Assembly (NCBI GenBank): GCA_012841255.1
Contig: DUUZ01000044.1
Location: 1 to 8,128 of the forward strand
From: Clostridiaceae bacterium
Lineage (GTDB): Bacteria > Bacillota > Clostridia > Saccharofermentanales > DTU023
Length of the DNA: 8,128 nt
Direction of reading: 5' to 3'
Shown: positions 7,311-8,128 of the stretch, piece after piece
Position numbering within the stretch: position 1 is the first letter of the stretch
How the letters are laid out: the number at the start of each line of letters is the position of its first letter
Program-made: the position numbers and the translations under genes
The notes under the pieces: generated by a model
Database searches by the model: none
Told to the model about the DNA's origin: nothing
Seen by the model: the letters and a program-made list of their open reading frames with translations, nothing else

Positions 7311-8128
7311 TTAGTCTTCTTCCTCCATGGTCAGGAGCCGGGCCCGCAGTTCCTCGTAACCGGGCTTGCCCAAAAGGGCGAACATATTGTTTTTATAGGC
7401 TTCCACGCCGGGCTGGTCAAAGGGGTTGACCCCGTTCATGAGGGCGGACAGGGCGCAGGCCCGCTGGAAGAAATAGATGAGCTGGCCCAGGGCAAAGGCC
7501 GACCGCTCTTCCAGGATAATCTCCATGTTGGGGACGCCCCCCGACACATGGGCCAGGGCCGTGCCCCGGGCGGCCTGAGAGTTGACATGGGCCATGCCGG
7601 TCCCGGCCAGGTACTCCAGTCCGTCGGGATCGGACGGATCCGGGGGAAGCGTCAGGTCCTTCCTGACCCGGTCAAAGCGGATGACGGTCTCAAAGAGGAT
7701 GCGGGGCCCCTCCTGGATGAACTGGCCCAGGGAGTGCAGGTCGGTGGTGAAGTCGCAGGCGGCCGGGATGAGGCCCCGCCCGTCCTTGCCCTCGCTCTCC
7801 CCGAAGAGCTGCTTCCACCATTCGGCCAGAAAGCGCAAGGAGGGCTCATAGGCGGCCAGGATTTCAGCCTTGTGGCCCTTGCGGGCCAGGAGCATGCGGT
7901 TGACGGCGTAGCGGTCGCAGGGGGCCGGACCTTCTGACAAGGGCAGGAGACTTCTTTCCCTTTCCTTTCGGGCTCCGGCCAAAAGGGCCCGGATATCGAT
8001 GCCGGCCACGGCGATGGGCAGAAGTCCCACCGGGCTCAGGACCGAGTAGCGGCCCCCGATGTCGTCATCCAGGGGGAAGCTTCGAAGGCCCCATGCATCG
8101 GCCAGGCGGCGGAGCGCTCCCCGGCGCC
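7311..8128 (-). CDS. pgi: Glucose-6-phosphate isomerase, partial (N-terminus beyond window)
   Basis: Interconverts glucose 6-phosphate and fructose 6-phosphate in glycolysis and gluconeogenesis; cytoplasmic. The last 271 residues are visible. The frame is open through the window edge: before the GTG at 8030 it reads FPLDDDIGGRYSVLSP, which is the conserved family block, so that GTG is internal and not a start. Further signatures are VGLLPIAVAGIDI, DFTTDLHSLGQFIQEG, GTALAHVSGGVPN and NPFDQPGVEAYKNNMF. The expected catalytic residues are present: the Glu of QEG (codon 7710-7712), the His of LAHVSGG (7548-7550) and the Lys of EAYKNN (7392-7394). The ending FALLGKPGYEELRARL is typical of the short (about 450-residue) Bacillota form. 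It is the first gene seen in this operon; its promoter must lie outside the window. Confidence 0.97.
   Translation of the reverse strand, partial: RRGALRRLADAWGLRSFPLDDDIGGRYSVLSPVGLLPIAVAGIDIRALLAGARKERERSLLPLSEGPAPCDRYAVNRMLLARKGHKAEILAAYEPSLRFLAEWWKQLFGESEGKDGRGLIPAACDFTTDLHSLGQFIQEGPRILFETVIRFDRVRKDLTLPPDPSDPDGLEYLAGTGMAHVNSQAARGTALAHVSGGVPNMEIILEERSAFALGQLIYFFQRACALSALMNGVNPFDQPGVEAYKNNMFALLGKPGYEELRARLLTMEEED

Noticed and set aside
6726..7937. A 403-codon open frame on the plus strand, opposite pgi and the radical SAM gene
   Set aside because: It crosses the junction of two clearly real minus-strand genes and shows no family similarity; it is a codon-bias shadow.
7311..8030. The GTG at 8030 as the start of a short pgi-like gene
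   Set aside because: The same frame continues upstream with the conserved Gpi block GGRYSVLSP, so the gene is simply cut by the window edge.
1..8128. CRISPR arrays, transposons, tRNA or rRNA genes, phage or defence genes
   Set aside because: The window is almost wholly covered by the five coding regions and I saw no spaced direct repeats, terminal inverted repeats or structural RNA sequences.

Overview
The window is a run of five protein genes, all on the minus strand and packed with almost no space between them. Transcription runs from position 8128 down to position 1. In order the genes are: the C-terminal part of glucose-6-phosphate isomerase (pgi, open at the window edge), a radical SAM protein of the TIGR03960 type, its small partner of the TIGR03936/DUF2344 type, a large protein of the sialate O-acetylesterase (SASA/SGNH) fold, and valyl-tRNA synthetase (valS, running off the other edge before its stop). 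Gaps between genes are 6 nt, a 4-nt ATGA overlap, 24 nt and 5 nt. This fits a single operon. I see no room for an internal promoter, terminator or leader RNA outside coding sequence.

The DNA is GC-rich (about 60% by eye). Leu codons UUA and CUA and Ser UCA are very rare, while CTG, CGG, GGC and GCC are favoured. The short Bacillota-type Gpi, a valS lacking the long N-terminal form, and separate TIGR03960/TIGR03936 genes point to a GC-rich member of the Bacillota, probably Clostridia. I cannot name a genus.

Region by region: 7311-8128 holds the glycolytic enzyme Gpi. 5433-7304 and 4729-5436 hold the uncharacterised radical SAM pair, whose overlapping start and stop suggest coupled synthesis of two proteins that act together (in some bacteria the two families are fused). 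2446-4704 holds a 752-residue SASA-fold protein with no signal peptide. It keeps the family's overall architecture, but all three expected triad positions carry other residues, so it looks like a non-catalytic member or one with altered chemistry. 2-2440 holds ValRS with both signature motifs, the editing domain and two four-cysteine zinc sites, cut off just before the C-terminal coiled-coil arm.

The genes do not form one obvious pathway. The points of interest are the degenerate esterase-like protein inside a housekeeping operon, the unusual surroundings of the radical SAM pair, and a valS that has no room for a leader of its own. The long open frames on the plus strand are mirror images produced by codon bias, not genes.
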